From NCBI GenBank assembly GCA_902826605.1, contig CADEFM010000003.1:62001-126000 (forward strand): a stretch of 64,000 bases of DNA, in the 5' to 3' direction. This stretch comes from an uncultured Acidobacteriota bacterium. GTDB lineage: Bacteria > Acidobacteriota > Terriglobia > Bryobacterales > Bryobacteraceae. Of the stretch, positions 1 to 8,972 are shown in pieces; positions within the stretch are counted from its first letter, which is position 1; every line of letters begins with the position of its first letter. The translations under genes were made by a program, and so were the position numbers. The notes under the pieces are model-generated. The model searched no databases, had not been told where the DNA came from, and was given only the letters and a program-made list of their open reading frames with translations.

Positions 1-459
1 GACCAGGAAATCGGTGCCGTGGTCGCGGCTGCACAGGAAGGACTTCGGTTCCAGGTGGAGTTCGAGGATAGGCGCCTGCTCGGGACGCTGGGCGAGAAGC
101 CGGTAGTCTACCGCGCATCACTCCAGATCCCTGGACGCAAGCGCCCGGTACGTCATGCGATCCTGCTCTCGCGAACCTTCTACGAGACGACTTTAGGGGC
201 GAACTCCGAGGCTCGGAAGACAGTGCTCTTCGACAGCACACCCAAGTTCGTTCTCCATCGCCTGTCGGCTCGATTTGGTCTCCCAGTCCTGCCTCATTGG
301 GCTGAATGGTTCTCTGAAGAATTACATCGACGTGAAGCCATCGCGCCGATGATTGGCTTCAACTGTGTGCCAGCTGCGGTACAAGGGACAAAGCTTAGAA
401 TGCTCCGACTACTCAGTCAGGGACTGCGTAGGAAGGCCCTGTTGGTGAATGGGTCATAG
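1..459 (+). CDS. Partial hypothetical protein (5' end outside window)
   Basis: The reading frame is open from the first base of the window to a TAG at 457-459, so this is the C-terminal ~150 residues of a longer protein, or it starts at the GTG at 19. I do not recognise the family. The visible part is a mixed, basic, soluble sequence with no membrane segment and no metal-binding motif; it ends in a run rich in Leu and Arg. It lies on the same strand as the helicase/SSB/PRTRC genes, separated from them by one opposite-strand gene, and is probably part of the same mobile module. Function unknown. Confidence 0.6.
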   Translation, partial: DQEIGAVVAAAQEGLRFQVEFEDRRLLGTLGEKPVVYRASLQIPGRKRPVRHAILLSRTFYETTLGANSEARKTVLFDSTPKFVLHRLSARFGLPVLPHWAEWFSEELHRREAIAPMIGFNCVPAAVQGTKLRMLRLLSQGLRRKALLVNGS

Positions 460-460
460 C

Positions 461-1147
461 TCAGGTAGTGCATACAGCAGTGAGACGGATTGGACCTTGG
501 AATCCGGTTCGCTCTCGGATTTGCACTTTCATTTGATTTGCTGCACTCAGCGACAAGCGTGGATTAACCATGATGTCGGTGATGAGATGGTGCGGATCTA
601 CCTTGTAGCGCAAGAGATCTTCACTTTTCGAAGACCGCGAATCAACTCGAAGTACCCGAAGCTCGCGCTCGTGCCTAAAGGCAGGGCGCTTTGCCAGCAG
701 CGCGGATGCGACAGAACGGGGATCCATACTTCGCCCAGTCTCCTTGATGCGCTTGATCAGTCTCTCCGTCGGTAAGTAAGTGACGCGCCCAACGAACGCC
801 TCCTGACCGGTTTCACAAGTGAGCGCCAGTGTGTCATGGAGGAGACGAACGCTAGATCGAATGCGAACTGCGTTGTTTGCCTTATGGCCTGGGTACGTCG
901 GCGAATAGATTCTCCACATGGCGTCTGAACTCGTGTGGAAGGTCCAGCATTGTCCAAAAACGTCAGGTTGCTTGTCGGGCGGACAGACCCGACTTCTCAG
1001 ATTCTCGAATGGATCGTCCCAGAGTGTTGGCCGGACCAGCACATTCTCCCCTCTATCGAAGAGCTGGTAGAGATGTTCTAGCCGGATAACGCGATAGACC
1101 GACCTTCCATGATCAGCAACTGCCAAGTTGATGAATCCAGTGGCCAT
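461..1147 (-). CDS. DUF2971 domain protein
   Basis: A 228-residue soluble protein. The start 'YRVIRLEHLYQLFDRGEN', the following 'LVRPTLWDDPFEN' and the later 'FRHERELRVLRV' match the DUF2971 family, whose members begin by describing a region that 'needs' a condition and carry a conserved W-DPFE motif. The family is widespread in mobile elements and its activity is unknown. The gene faces away from the flanking plus-strand genes, which suggests it is an independent accessory gene. The reading from this start requires the neighbouring helicase to begin at 1194, which removes an overlap and agrees with that gene's ribosome site. Confidence 0.8.
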   Translation of the reverse strand: MATGFINLAVADHGRSVYRVIRLEHLYQLFDRGENVLVRPTLWDDPFENLRSRVCPPDKQPDVFGQCWTFHTSSDAMWRIYSPTYPGHKANNAVRIRSSVRLLHDTLALTCETGQEAFVGRVTYLPTERLIKRIKETGRSMDPRSVASALLAKRPAFRHERELRVLRVDSRSSKSEDLLRYKVDPHHLITDIMVNPRLSLSAANQMKVQIRERTGFQGPIRLTAVCTT

Positions 1148-1193
1148 CGCATCAGCTTACCAACGATCCGCCAGTCTGGACGAAAGGAAATCC

Positions 1194-3413
1194 ATGCGTT
1201 CGCCCGAGTGCATCCCTGAATATTTGCGTGTCCACGGCCCGGCCCTGAGCGATAAGGTTCTAAACCAATTCCCACCGCTGCACAACCCACAAGATGAGAC
1301 GTGGCCAGGAATCGCACGCCTGCGCCGACGACCGTTCCCCGCGCAATCGCTCGCGATCATGGGCATCGTCAAGCGCTGGCAGGAGGCAAACGGTGCCGCT
1401 GCCGTCGCCGAGTGTGGGACTGGCAAGACCCTGATTTCGCTTGGTAGCGTCTTCACGCACGCCAACGGCCGACCATTCACCTGCCTTACGATGGTTCCTC
1501 CCCAGCTTGTCGAGAAGTGGGCCCGGGAGTGCTTCACAACGCTACCCTGTGTCCGAGTCTTCGTCGTCGACGGTGTTCGCAACGGAACCGCATCGAACGG
1601 CTACTCCGGGATCAATGAAGTTCGGCTGCGAAATGGGCGGATCATCCGCGAAGGACTCAAAACGACCCTGAGCGACCTCCGCTTAGCGAAAGGTCATCGC
1701 TCGGCCTGGGCACGGTGGCGATCACAGATCGCCGGCCCGTGCGTATTCGTCGTATCCAGGGAGCGCGCAAAGCTCGGCTACTTCTGGCGCCATGCCTATG
1801 GTTCCGCCCGTTCGGGGCCCTACCTGGGTAACGTCGTAAACCCCGACACAGGACTGCCGGTCATCCTCGGCGAGGATCAGATCCGGCGCGCGGACTTCAA
1901 GAAGATCAAGATCGCGGAGGCGGTTCTCCCGGAATCGGACAACGGACGCCGGCCGTTCTTCAGCCCGCTGTGGCAGGCGGATAACCAGAAGATTCACCGA
2001 ATGGCGCCCATGGAGTTCATCGGCCGTTACCTGCGGGGGTTCTTTGACTACGGGATTGCCGATGAAGTTCACGAACTGAAGAGCGGTGAGACCGCGCAGG
2101 GCAATGCCTTCGGGACGTTAGTATCTGCCTGCAAACGTACGGTCGTTCTGACGGGCACGCTGCTCGGCGGGTATGCCGACGAGCTCTTCATGATCCTCTA
2201 CCGCCTCGACCCACGCCTGATGCGCGAGGAAGGCTTTGAGTACGGCGATGGCGGGCTTCGGCAGTTTGCGGAAACCTACGGCGTTCTTGAAAAGGTCACG
2301 ACCATCGAGCCTGCGAATAACGCATGTTCCAAGGCGAAGGCCACGACGGTCGTGAAGCGCAGGCCGGGCGCGTCTCCGCTCCTATTCGGCAAGTACTTGA
2401 TGAACCTCGCTGCGTTTGTGTCTCTGGAAGATATCTCGGACGCTCTTCCGGCGTATCGGGAGGAAGTCCTGTCGGTCGAGATGGACGCTCCGCTGCAGGC
2501 CGCGTACTCCAGGATCGAGGATGACATTCGGGATGCGATTCGGGAGAACCACGGCAACGCATCGGTCATCAGCACTGCCATGAACGCATTGCTGCTCTAT
2601 CCGGACCGTCCATACGGCCTGGGCACTCTCTACGGCCACCGGGCCACGCCAGAAGGAGAGCGCGAGCGGTTCATCATCACCGAGCCCCCGGACCTGGACG
2701 AGACCTTCGTCTACGCGAAGGAACGCCGGCTCCTGGAAGAGGTGAAAGCGGAACTCGCGGAAGGGCGCAAGGTCCAGGTATTCGCCGTCTACACACAGAA
2801 GCGTGACGTCACGCGGCGGCTTCAGCGGTTGCTCTGTAACGAGGGCATCCGCGCCGAGGTTCTGACCTCCGACGTCCCGCCCGAGCAGCGTGAGGCATGG
2901 TACGAGCGGCAACTTCGCAGTGGGATGCAGGTTTGCATCTGCCATCCAAAGCTCGTGCAGACCGGACTCGATCTGCTGGAGTTCCCGACGATCCTCTTCT
3001 ATGAGACAGGCTACTCCACCTACGTGCTCCGCCAAGCCAGCCGGCGAAGTTGGCGGATCGGGCAGAAGCGCCCGGTGCGTGTCGGCTTCCTGACCTACGC
3101 CCAAACGGCGCAGGAGAGCTGCCTTCGCCTGATGGGGCGAAAACTCCAGGTTTCCCTCGCGATGGAGGGCAAACTCTCGAACGAAGGCCTTCAATCGGTC
3201 GACGAAGACGACGATGTGCTAACGGCGATGGCTCGTGAACTTGTCATGCGGCAAGGTATCGGCGAGGCTGCCGCCGAGGTCTGGAAGAGTCTCCTTGCAG
3301 ATCATAGCGGACCTGAAAGCCGCGCTTCGACTGCGGTGCCGACACCTGTAGTTACCGAGCCCGCTCCATGGATTCCCTCCGCCGAGCCGTGTGTTCAGCT
3401 TTCTCTCTTCTAG
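1194..3413 (+). CDS. SNF2-type DEAD/H-box helicase
   Basis: About 739 residues. Walker A (GTGKT) is at residues 75-79, a DEVH box at 290-293, and a C-terminal helicase lobe ends with motif VI (QASRRSWRIGQ, 614-624), the typical SNF2/SF2 signature. It should be an ATP-driven DNA translocase or remodeller. I chose the ATG at 1194 because AAAGGA lies 5 nt upstream; a TTG/ATG at 1128/1131 would overlap the opposite-strand gene. It precedes a Gp157-type protein and an AAA+ ATPase on the same strand with short gaps, which suggests one transcript for DNA handling by the mobile module. An insert of about 100 residues between motifs I and II is unassigned. Confidence 0.85.
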   Translation: MRSPECIPEYLRVHGPALSDKVLNQFPPLHNPQDETWPGIARLRRRPFPAQSLAIMGIVKRWQEANGAAAVAECGTGKTLISLGSVFTHANGRPFTCLTMVPPQLVEKWARECFTTLPCVRVFVVDGVRNGTASNGYSGINEVRLRNGRIIREGLKTTLSDLRLAKGHRSAWARWRSQIAGPCVFVVSRERAKLGYFWRHAYGSARSGPYLGNVVNPDTGLPVILGEDQIRRADFKKIKIAEAVLPESDNGRRPFFSPLWQADNQKIHRMAPMEFIGRYLRGFFDYGIADEVHELKSGETAQGNAFGTLVSACKRTVVLTGTLLGGYADELFMILYRLDPRLMREEGFEYGDGGLRQFAETYGVLEKVTTIEPANNACSKAKATTVVKRRPGASPLLFGKYLMNLAAFVSLEDISDALPAYREEVLSVEMDAPLQAAYSRIEDDIRDAIRENHGNASVISTAMNALLLYPDRPYGLGTLYGHRATPEGERERFIITEPPDLDETFVYAKERRLLEEVKAELAEGRKVQVFAVYTQKRDVTRRLQRLLCNEGIRAEVLTSDVPPEQREAWYERQLRSGMQVCICHPKLVQTGLDLLEFPTILFYETGYSTYVLRQASRRSWRIGQKRPVRVGFLTYAQTAQESCLRLMGRKLQVSLAMEGKLSNEGLQSVDEDDDVLTAMARELVMRQGIGEAAAEVWKSLLADHSGPESRASTAVPTPVVTEPAPWIPSAEPCVQLSLF

Positions 3414-3433
3414 CCCTCTATGGGAGGTCTAAA

Positions 3434-4219
3434 ATGCTTGCAGTTGTGCCGTCTCAAGGGAGCGGCAATTCTATCTTCGACGTCGGTGCTCGATTGGCGC
3501 TCCTATTAAAGGATGCAGAGGCCGAATCCATCGGTGGGCAACTGAATGAGTCCGTCCGGGAGCGTGCCGCTGACTTGGTAGAGGCGATGCGTCGTCAGGT
3601 CGTCCGGAAGCCAGATCGCGACCTGCGCTCTCTCTTCGATCTGGACGAGCGCCTGATTGACCTCATGGATCGCGCCGAGGAAGAAAGCTCGGATACACGC
3701 GCAATCTCCGAAGAACTCGCAACTGAAATCTCGGACTACCTGGAGGCGTTTCGGTCGAAGGTGGACCGGATCGTCGGTTACTGGCGATGGCAGGAGACGG
3801 TCGCAGACATCTGCGGTCGGGAGTCCGAACGGCTCGCCGCTCGAAAGCGCGCCGCCGACGCCCGCGTCACCCGGCTCAAGGGCATGCTTCAGTACTTCAT
3901 GCAGACCCGTGGATTGAAGAAGCTCGAAGGAGAGAAGGCGAGTATCGGTCTTCAAACCAACGGTATGGCCTCGCTGGTCGTCGATGATCCCACGAAACTA
4001 GGCGAGGAGTTCTTCGACCGCGAAGTGCGCCTCAGCAGGGACGTCCTGTCCGAAGTCGTGAAGCTTTTGCCAGAATGTGACGCTCGCCGTCGTCTGGAAG
4101 CGTTGCGCACGCAGGAGGGCTGGGAAGTAAACAGTTCCGCCGTCCGCGCCGCGCTCACCAACAACTGTCCTGTGGAAGGCGCTCGCCTCGTCAAAGGGAG
4201 CCACGTCCGCATTCGCTAG
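3434..4219 (+). CDS. Siphovirus Gp157-family protein
   Basis: A 261-residue protein. The central stretch with repeated Arg/Lys in 'ERLAARKRAADARVTRL', followed by 'KGMLQYFMQTRGLKKLEG', is the characteristic core of the siphovirus Gp157 family (phage-encoded, linked to phage resistance and DNA replication modules in some hosts). The first ~100 residues are predicted helical. The ATG at 3434 is preceded by GGGAGG at 3422-3427; an in-frame start further upstream would lie inside the helicase gene. It sits 20 nt after the helicase and 18 nt before the AAA+ gene, so the three are probably co-transcribed. The exact biochemical role of the family is not settled. Confidence 0.8.
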   Translation: MLAVVPSQGSGNSIFDVGARLALLLKDAEAESIGGQLNESVRERAADLVEAMRRQVVRKPDRDLRSLFDLDERLIDLMDRAEEESSDTRAISEELATEISDYLEAFRSKVDRIVGYWRWQETVADICGRESERLAARKRAADARVTRLKGMLQYFMQTRGLKKLEGEKASIGLQTNGMASLVVDDPTKLGEEFFDREVRLSRDVLSEVVKLLPECDARRRLEALRTQEGWEVNSSAVRAALTNNCPVEGARLVKGSHVRIR

Positions 4220-4237
4220 CCCCGAACAAGGTGCGAA

Positions 4238-5743
4238 ATGACTCGATCCACGAATGAATTTAGGAATCAATTGAAGGCCGCCCGCCGCGCGGGTACTCCG
4301 CTGCTGGCGATCCGCACGGCAGATCCCGCGAGCGCCATGGCTCAAGTATCAGCGGCGCTCTGCTCGAATACCGATGCCCCGCTATTTGCCTGGGACATCC
4401 TGACGGGTATCACCGCCCGCAACAAGTCCGGCAAGGACGCGCTGGCACAGGCGTTCGGTGACAATACATCGAGTCTCGGACCCGCCGACTTCCTGCTCGC
4501 CCTACACAAGGCCGCCGGTTCAAAGTCCTTCGCGGACGCCATCATCTTCTTCTGCAATCCCCAGCGCATGTGGGAGCAAGTGGATGTGACGCAGGGCATC
4601 TGGAACCTGCGAGACGTATTCAAGACCGGCGGTCAGATGCTGGTTTTGGTCACTCCTCCTGGCTCTGTGCTGCCGGTAGAGCTTCAGAACGACGTGATGG
4701 TCCTCGACGAGCCTCTGCCATCCGCTGAGGAACTGGAGGTCTTGGTACACGAGACCTTCGAGGCTGCGGAATTGCCGTTGCCTGACGAGGCTGTCCGGAC
4801 ACGAGCTGTGGACGCGCTTATCGGACTAGCGGCATTTCCAGCCGAGCAGGTTCTCGCCATGTCCCTCTCCAAGAACGGACTGGATCTCGGGCAACTTTGG
4901 GACCGAAAGCGCCAAGCGGTCGAGCAGGTTCCCGGACTCACGATCTGGCGCTGCGGCGAGACGTTCGCCGACATTGGCGGCTGCGAAAACATCAAGCAGT
5001 TCCTCACCGCCGTTCTACATGGCGAGGAAGCTCCACGAGTCGTCGTCTTCGTGGACGAGATCGAGAAAGCGTTCGCCGGAACCGGCACGGACATGTCGGG
5101 CGTCAAGACCGAGATGACAGGCACGATGCTGAGTTGGATGCAGGATCGCGGAGCCGATGGCTTGATTGCGATCGGTCCTCCCGGCGCGGCCAAATCCATG
5201 ATTGCGAAAGCGGCGGGGAGCACGGCTGGAATTCCCACCGTGGCTTTCGACCTTTCTGCGATGCAGAGTTCGTTGGTGGGAGGTTCCGGCGAACGGCTAC
5301 GCGCAGCACTTCAAGTCGTGGACGCCATCTCCCAAGGTCGGAGCCTCTGGATCGCGACGTGCAACTCCATCACGAGCCTGCCGCCGGAACTCCGGCGTCG
5401 ATTTACCTTGGGGACCTTCTTCTTCGATCTGCCTTCGGCCGAGGAGCGCGAGGCGATCTGGAGGATCTACCTCAAGAAGTGGAGCCTCGACGATAGCGAC
5501 TGTCCCAACGATGAGGGCTGGACCGGCGCGGAGATCAAAGAGTGTTGCCGCAAAGCATGGCGGCTGAAACTGACGTTGAAACAGTCTGCGGAGTACGTCG
5601 TCCCGGTGTCTCGGTCAGCGGCGGACCAAATCGAAGCCTTGCGTCGTCAAGCCGAAGGGCGGTATCTCAGCGCGAGCGTGCCAGGGTGCTATTCAATCGA
5701 GATTGCAGCCCGCGCTTCACGGAGGCTATTCCGTAGTAGCTAA
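4238..5743 (+). CDS. AAA+ ATPase with Walker B before Walker A (Ycf46-like)
   Basis: 501 residues. The N-terminal ~230 residues look like the non-catalytic half of Ycf46-type ATPases. A 'FADIGGCENIKQFL' linker follows. A Walker B segment (VVVFVDEIEKAF, D273-E274) and the post-Walker-B helix come next, and only then Walker A (GPPGAAKS, 313-320). A pore/SRH-like stretch follows, then sensor 1 (IATCN, 372-376) and the arginine-rich 'LPPELRRRF'. In canonical AAA+ proteins Walker A comes first, so one segment is transposed in this chain. Membership of a Ycf46-like group is supported by the neighbouring DUF1257 (Ycf35-like) gene. The reading frame is intact throughout. It could be a genuine permuted family or a local rearrangement. 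Confidence 0.8.
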   Translation: MTRSTNEFRNQLKAARRAGTPLLAIRTADPASAMAQVSAALCSNTDAPLFAWDILTGITARNKSGKDALAQAFGDNTSSLGPADFLLALHKAAGSKSFADAIIFFCNPQRMWEQVDVTQGIWNLRDVFKTGGQMLVLVTPPGSVLPVELQNDVMVLDEPLPSAEELEVLVHETFEAAELPLPDEAVRTRAVDALIGLAAFPAEQVLAMSLSKNGLDLGQLWDRKRQAVEQVPGLTIWRCGETFADIGGCENIKQFLTAVLHGEEAPRVVVFVDEIEKAFAGTGTDMSGVKTEMTGTMLSWMQDRGADGLIAIGPPGAAKSMIAKAAGSTAGIPTVAFDLSAMQSSLVGGSGERLRAALQVVDAISQGRSLWIATCNSITSLPPELRRRFTLGTFFFDLPSAEEREAIWRIYLKKWSLDDSDCPNDEGWTGAEIKECCRKAWRLKLTLKQSAEYVVPVSRSAADQIEALRRQAEGRYLSASVPGCYSIEIAARASRRLFRSS

Positions 5744-6640
5744 GGCGTGATCTTCTAAACGGCGGGAGCCGATCGAATGGTCGTTATTCCACCAGAATTC
5801 ACGGCCGGAGGGATACCACCCTCGAGGCAGCGGACAGACGGCGTTCGGATTGTGGACGAGCGTGAAGTTCATCCCTGGATGTTCTCTCTGTCCGACCCAG
5901 GAGCCTTCATCGTAGAGCACTGCGCTTACATGTCGCAGCGAAGAATCAAGAAATGCATCAGTCGAAACCGGAGAACCGTTGGCCTTGTGGATGGTGTTTC
6001 TGTACTCAAAGTATGATCCCGCCCGAGTAAGAGTCCTCTTATTAATCTCGATCACCGGATGATTTGCAGGAAAGACCGCGCGCACGATTTCAGGTGGATA
6101 CACACCGGTGTACTTGTAACGGAACGGGAGGTCGACTCCCGATACAGCGATGACAGTAGATTGGTCAGGGCTAATGATTCCTGCGTCAAGATAGCCCTGC
6201 AGCTTTGCGGCTTTATCACGGATCACCGACCGCATCCGAAGGACAAGCTGATCGGGATGATAGTCGTAAACAGCCCCGAGATGAAATGCGCTATCCAGTG
6301 CGTCTGAACCGCTACCAGATCGGACCACCACCGCTTCAATCCAAACATCCGGTGAGGTTGCGAAAAGATCGGGGCCCTTGTTGTTCTTGAAGCCGAGTTG
6401 GCGACGAGGGACAAGTCTCTTAGCGGAGTGCTTCAGCGCATTTGCGAGATGCAACTCCCAGAAGACCGCTGCTAGATCACGTGTAGCCTTTTCAGGGGCG
6501 TCCTCGTCGACGTAAATGCCGCATTCATTCCAGATCCGTTCGACGTACTCCCGACCCTCTGCGTGTGGCTCCTCAACGCCATCGCGAAGCGCGCGGTAGA
6601 TGGGATCAATCACTTGCCCACCCTGGAAAAAGGGAGTCAT
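5726..6640 (-). CDS. Hypothetical protein, possible PD-(D/E)XK-like fold
   Basis: About 304 residues from the ATG at 6640 (a TTG lies 18 nt upstream). I do not recognise the family. Residues ~89-103 read 'GPDLFATSPDVWIEA', a G-x-D followed after ~10 residues by hydrophobic-E-A, as in restriction-endonuclease-like folds, but the expected catalytic lysine is replaced by a hydrophobic residue, so activity is uncertain. It has no membrane segment. It is convergent with the AAA+ gene, overlapping its last 18 bases, and lies between two plus-strand blocks, so it is probably an inserted accessory gene. Function is not assigned. Confidence 0.6.
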   Translation of the reverse strand: MTPFFQGGQVIDPIYRALRDGVEEPHAEGREYVERIWNECGIYVDEDAPEKATRDLAAVFWELHLANALKHSAKRLVPRRQLGFKNNKGPDLFATSPDVWIEAVVVRSGSGSDALDSAFHLGAVYDYHPDQLVLRMRSVIRDKAAKLQGYLDAGIISPDQSTVIAVSGVDLPFRYKYTGVYPPEIVRAVFPANHPVIEINKRTLTRAGSYFEYRNTIHKANGSPVSTDAFLDSSLRHVSAVLYDEGSWVGQREHPGMNFTLVHNPNAVCPLPRGWYPSGREFWWNNDHSIGSRRLEDHALATTE

Positions 6641-6687
6641 GTCTAAGTTTAGCGCCAAGTGAGAGTTAGGAGACGTTCGCCGAGGCT

Positions 6688-7101
6688 ATGAGTAAATATC
6701 TTGAACTGCAAACAGTTCTGACGGACGAAAACCACCTTCTCGATGCTCTTCGGGATCTGGGTTTCGTCCCAGAATGTTCCAAGGATGGGGATCGCTTGAT
6801 CGGGTATAGGGGAGATCAGCGGAACGAGCGAGCGACCATCATCATCCGTCGAAATCAACTCGACTCCGCGTCCAATGACATCGGCTTCGCCCGAGGTCCC
6901 GACGGCAGCTTCCGAACCATCATCAGCGAGTACGACCGCAGTATCGGATTCGACGATGCCTGGCTTGGCCGGCTCGCACAGGCCTACAAGGAGCGGCAGA
7001 CGATGTCCGTGGCGAAGGCCAAGGGCTACGTTTTCAAAGGACGCGAAGTCGTCCAAACGCCGCAGGGCAAGACTGTGCGCCTGCGTTTCGCAGTCCGGTG
7101 A
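6688..7101 (+). CDS. DUF1257 (Ycf35-like) protein
   Basis: 137 residues, beginning 'MSKYLELQTVLTDENHLLDAL', which is typical of DUF1257, the family of chloroplast/cyanobacterial Ycf35. The length fits. Its function is unknown, but in many bacteria and phages it sits beside DUF2997 and an AAA+ ATPase, as it does here. It is separated from the DUF2997 gene by 6 nt and that gene from the radical-SAM gene by 9 nt, so the three form a tight operon. No metal-binding or catalytic motif is evident. Confidence 0.85.
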   Translation: MSKYLELQTVLTDENHLLDALRDLGFVPECSKDGDRLIGYRGDQRNERATIIIRRNQLDSASNDIGFARGPDGSFRTIISEYDRSIGFDDAWLGRLAQAYKERQTMSVAKAKGYVFKGREVVQTPQGKTVRLRFAVR

Positions 7102-7107
7102 GGAGCC

Positions 7108-7302
7108 ATGCAGCAGAAGACCATCACCATCGAAATCGATGAGCAAGGCAATAGCTCCATCGATCTGGACGGATTCCAGGGCGAGGGTTGCGGGGAGGTC
7201 GCCAAGGACCTCCAAGGCTCGGACGCCGTGAAGCAGATGCGCAACAAGCGCGAGTTCTACACCCAAGCGAACACCACGGTTCGCCAGCAACGGTCGCGAT
7301 AG
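7108..7302 (+). CDS. DUF2997 small protein
   Basis: 64 residues. 'KTITIEIDEQGNSSIDLDGFQGEGC' style N-terminus followed by a short helical tail is the DUF2997 pattern; these small acidic proteins accompany DUF1257 proteins. A GAGGAG ribosome site lies just before the ATG. Function is unknown. Its position between DUF1257 and a radical-SAM protein, with gaps of 6 and 9 nt, indicates that it works with them. Confidence 0.8.
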   Translation: MQQKTITIEIDEQGNSSIDLDGFQGEGCGEVAKDLQGSDAVKQMRNKREFYTQANTTVRQQRSR

Positions 7303-7311
7303 GCGGTCGCC

Positions 7312-7908
7312 ATGTTGATCCACAGTTTTGTCCCGGACAGCCGCGCGAACGGTCCGGGCTTGAGAGCCGTCGTGTATGTGCAGGGCTGTTCGCTCAACTG
7401 CCGTGGATGTTGGAATCCAGGCACGCACGCTTTCGTGGGCAAGGAGCGGTCGCCGGAGCAAGTGGCCCGGACGATCATCGCCGGTGCGAGTGCATTGGAC
7501 GGTGTAACCTTCTCCGGTGGCGAGCCCATGCAGCAAGCGCACGACCTACTGGTCACGCTGCAAACGATCCGCGCTGCAGTTCCTGACCTGGGTATCGGGA
7601 TCTACTCCGGTTACTCGCCTCCCGAACTGGCTGCCGGACGATTTCAGACCCGACAGTTCGCTGACCAGACGGAGCGAGCCCGCCTTTGGCAGGAAATCCA
7701 AAGTTATCTGGATTTCGCGGTACTCGGGCGCTACGTCGAGGGTCGCCCAGGGGACCTTCCTCTCCGCTCAAGCACCAACCAGGAACTGCGGATCTTCTCT
7801 AGCCGCTACTCCGCAACAGACTTCGCCCCGCTGGAAATCGAGGTCCAGATCTGGTCGGACGGGCTTGTTCAAATTACTGGCTTCCCACTCCTCGGTATCC
7901 CCGCGTAG
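7312..7908 (+). CDS. Radical-SAM / 4Fe-4S single-cluster protein
   Basis: 198 residues with the CxxxCxxC cluster motif at C26, C30 and C33 ('VQGCSLNCRGCWN') close to the N-terminus and 'FSGGEPMQQ' next, the SAM-binding GGE motif. This is the compact NrdG/activase-like subtype of radical SAM enzyme, which binds one 4Fe-4S cluster and splits S-adenosylmethionine to a 5'-deoxyadenosyl radical. The substrate is unknown. There is no ribonucleotide reductase nearby. Related enzymes accompany DUF1257/DUF2997 genes, so the target may be one of these small proteins or the AAA+ partner; that is inference. Confidence 0.8.
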   Translation: MLIHSFVPDSRANGPGLRAVVYVQGCSLNCRGCWNPGTHAFVGKERSPEQVARTIIAGASALDGVTFSGGEPMQQAHDLLVTLQTIRAAVPDLGIGIYSGYSPPELAAGRFQTRQFADQTERARLWQEIQSYLDFAVLGRYVEGRPGDLPLRSSTNQELRIFSSRYSATDFAPLEIEVQIWSDGLVQITGFPLLGIPA

Positions 7909-7959
7909 TCATCACTCGCGCGCCGGCGCAATCTTTCAACCACATTGGAGGTTCCACAC

Positions 7960-8943
7960 ATGGCAACTCTGCCGCTCTTCTCATTCACCTCTGCTCCTGC
8001 CGTCATGGCGGCAGGGCAGGGACAACCGCCTTCCGGCCCCATTCCGATCGTCGATCCCGGCGTGGACCTTGCCAAGAAGACCGTTTGCATCAAAGTCCGC
8101 GTCTCCACCATGGGCAACACCCGCAAGGTTTCGACGTCGCAGATCGAGGCCGACGCGGATAAAGATCTACTCCGTGTCTCGAAGCACCTGCTGGATTCAG
8201 CCGAACTGAAGGCGATCAACCGCTTCGACGGCGAGATCCGGCGGTTCCTGTACAACATCTGCCTTCCGTTCGAGGTCGGCATTCATCTGCTGCCGATCGC
8301 TGCGCTGGAAACCGTCGAGCAGCGGCTCCGTCAGTTTGCCGCGGATCGCGGGCAGTTGGTCGCAGCCTTCCTCGCGGCGTATCCCAGCCTGAGGGAATTG
8401 GCACAGGCCAGGCTGCGCACACTGTACAACCCGGCCGACTACCCTCCAGCCGAGGACGTTGAGCGCCAGTTTGGCTTCTCCTGGCAGTACATCAGCTTTG
8501 GAGTCCCCGAACAGCTCAAGGGAATCTCTCGCGAGGTGTTCGAACAGGAACGCGAAAAGGCCGCCCAGCGCATGGCCGAGGCGTCGTCTGAGATCCAGCT
8601 GGTTCTTCGCGAGACGATGGCGAAGCTCGTACAGCACATGGCGGACCGGCTTCAAGAAGGCACCGACGGGAAGCCGCTGCGGTTCAAGGAAACCACCGTT
8701 TCGAACCTCGTCGAGTTCCTGTCTAACTTCGAGTTTCGTAACGTCACCGATGACACACAGCTTCAGCAACTAGTAAGCCAGGCTCGCGGACTCCTGCAAG
8801 GCGTGTACGCGGATGACCTGCGCACCGTTGGTTCTCTACGCGCGCGGGTCCACCAGAGCATGTCTGACATCGCCGGACAACTCGACGCGATGCTCACGAA
8901 AGCGGGACGGAAGTTCCGCTTCGAAGAGGGGCATGCGGCCTAA
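7960..8943 (+). CDS. Conserved hypothetical, DUF3150-like
   Basis: About 327 residues. I chose the ATG at 7960 because GGAGG lies at 7947-7951; an in-frame TTG at 7945 is less likely. The sequence is soluble, largely helical, with a Glu/Arg-rich middle (residues ~180-230) predicted as coiled coil and a C-terminal helix pair. It resembles the plasmid/phage DUF3150 family, but I am not sure of the assignment. It sits between the radical-SAM gene and ssb in the same orientation, so it is likely part of the DNA-maintenance module. Confidence 0.55.
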   Translation: MATLPLFSFTSAPAVMAAGQGQPPSGPIPIVDPGVDLAKKTVCIKVRVSTMGNTRKVSTSQIEADADKDLLRVSKHLLDSAELKAINRFDGEIRRFLYNICLPFEVGIHLLPIAALETVEQRLRQFAADRGQLVAAFLAAYPSLRELAQARLRTLYNPADYPPAEDVERQFGFSWQYISFGVPEQLKGISREVFEQEREKAAQRMAEASSEIQLVLRETMAKLVQHMADRLQEGTDGKPLRFKETTVSNLVEFLSNFEFRNVTDDTQLQQLVSQARGLLQGVYADDLRTVGSLRARVHQSMSDIAGQLDAMLTKAGRKFRFEEGHAA

Positions 8944-8972
8944 GCCCTCGGGCCGGCCGCGCCTCACCACCC

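Noticed and set aside
451..530. tRNA-like start 'GGGTCATAGCTCAGG'
   Set aside because: No matching 3' acceptor strand or T-arm at the right distance; the region is the tail of a DUF2971 gene.
1128..1193. Upstream start of the SNF2-type helicase
   Set aside because: Would overlap the DUF2971 gene; the ATG at 1194 has a proper ribosome site.
6649..7542. Long minus-strand open frame
   Set aside because: Antisense to the DUF1257, DUF2997 and radical-SAM genes; no family match in that frame.
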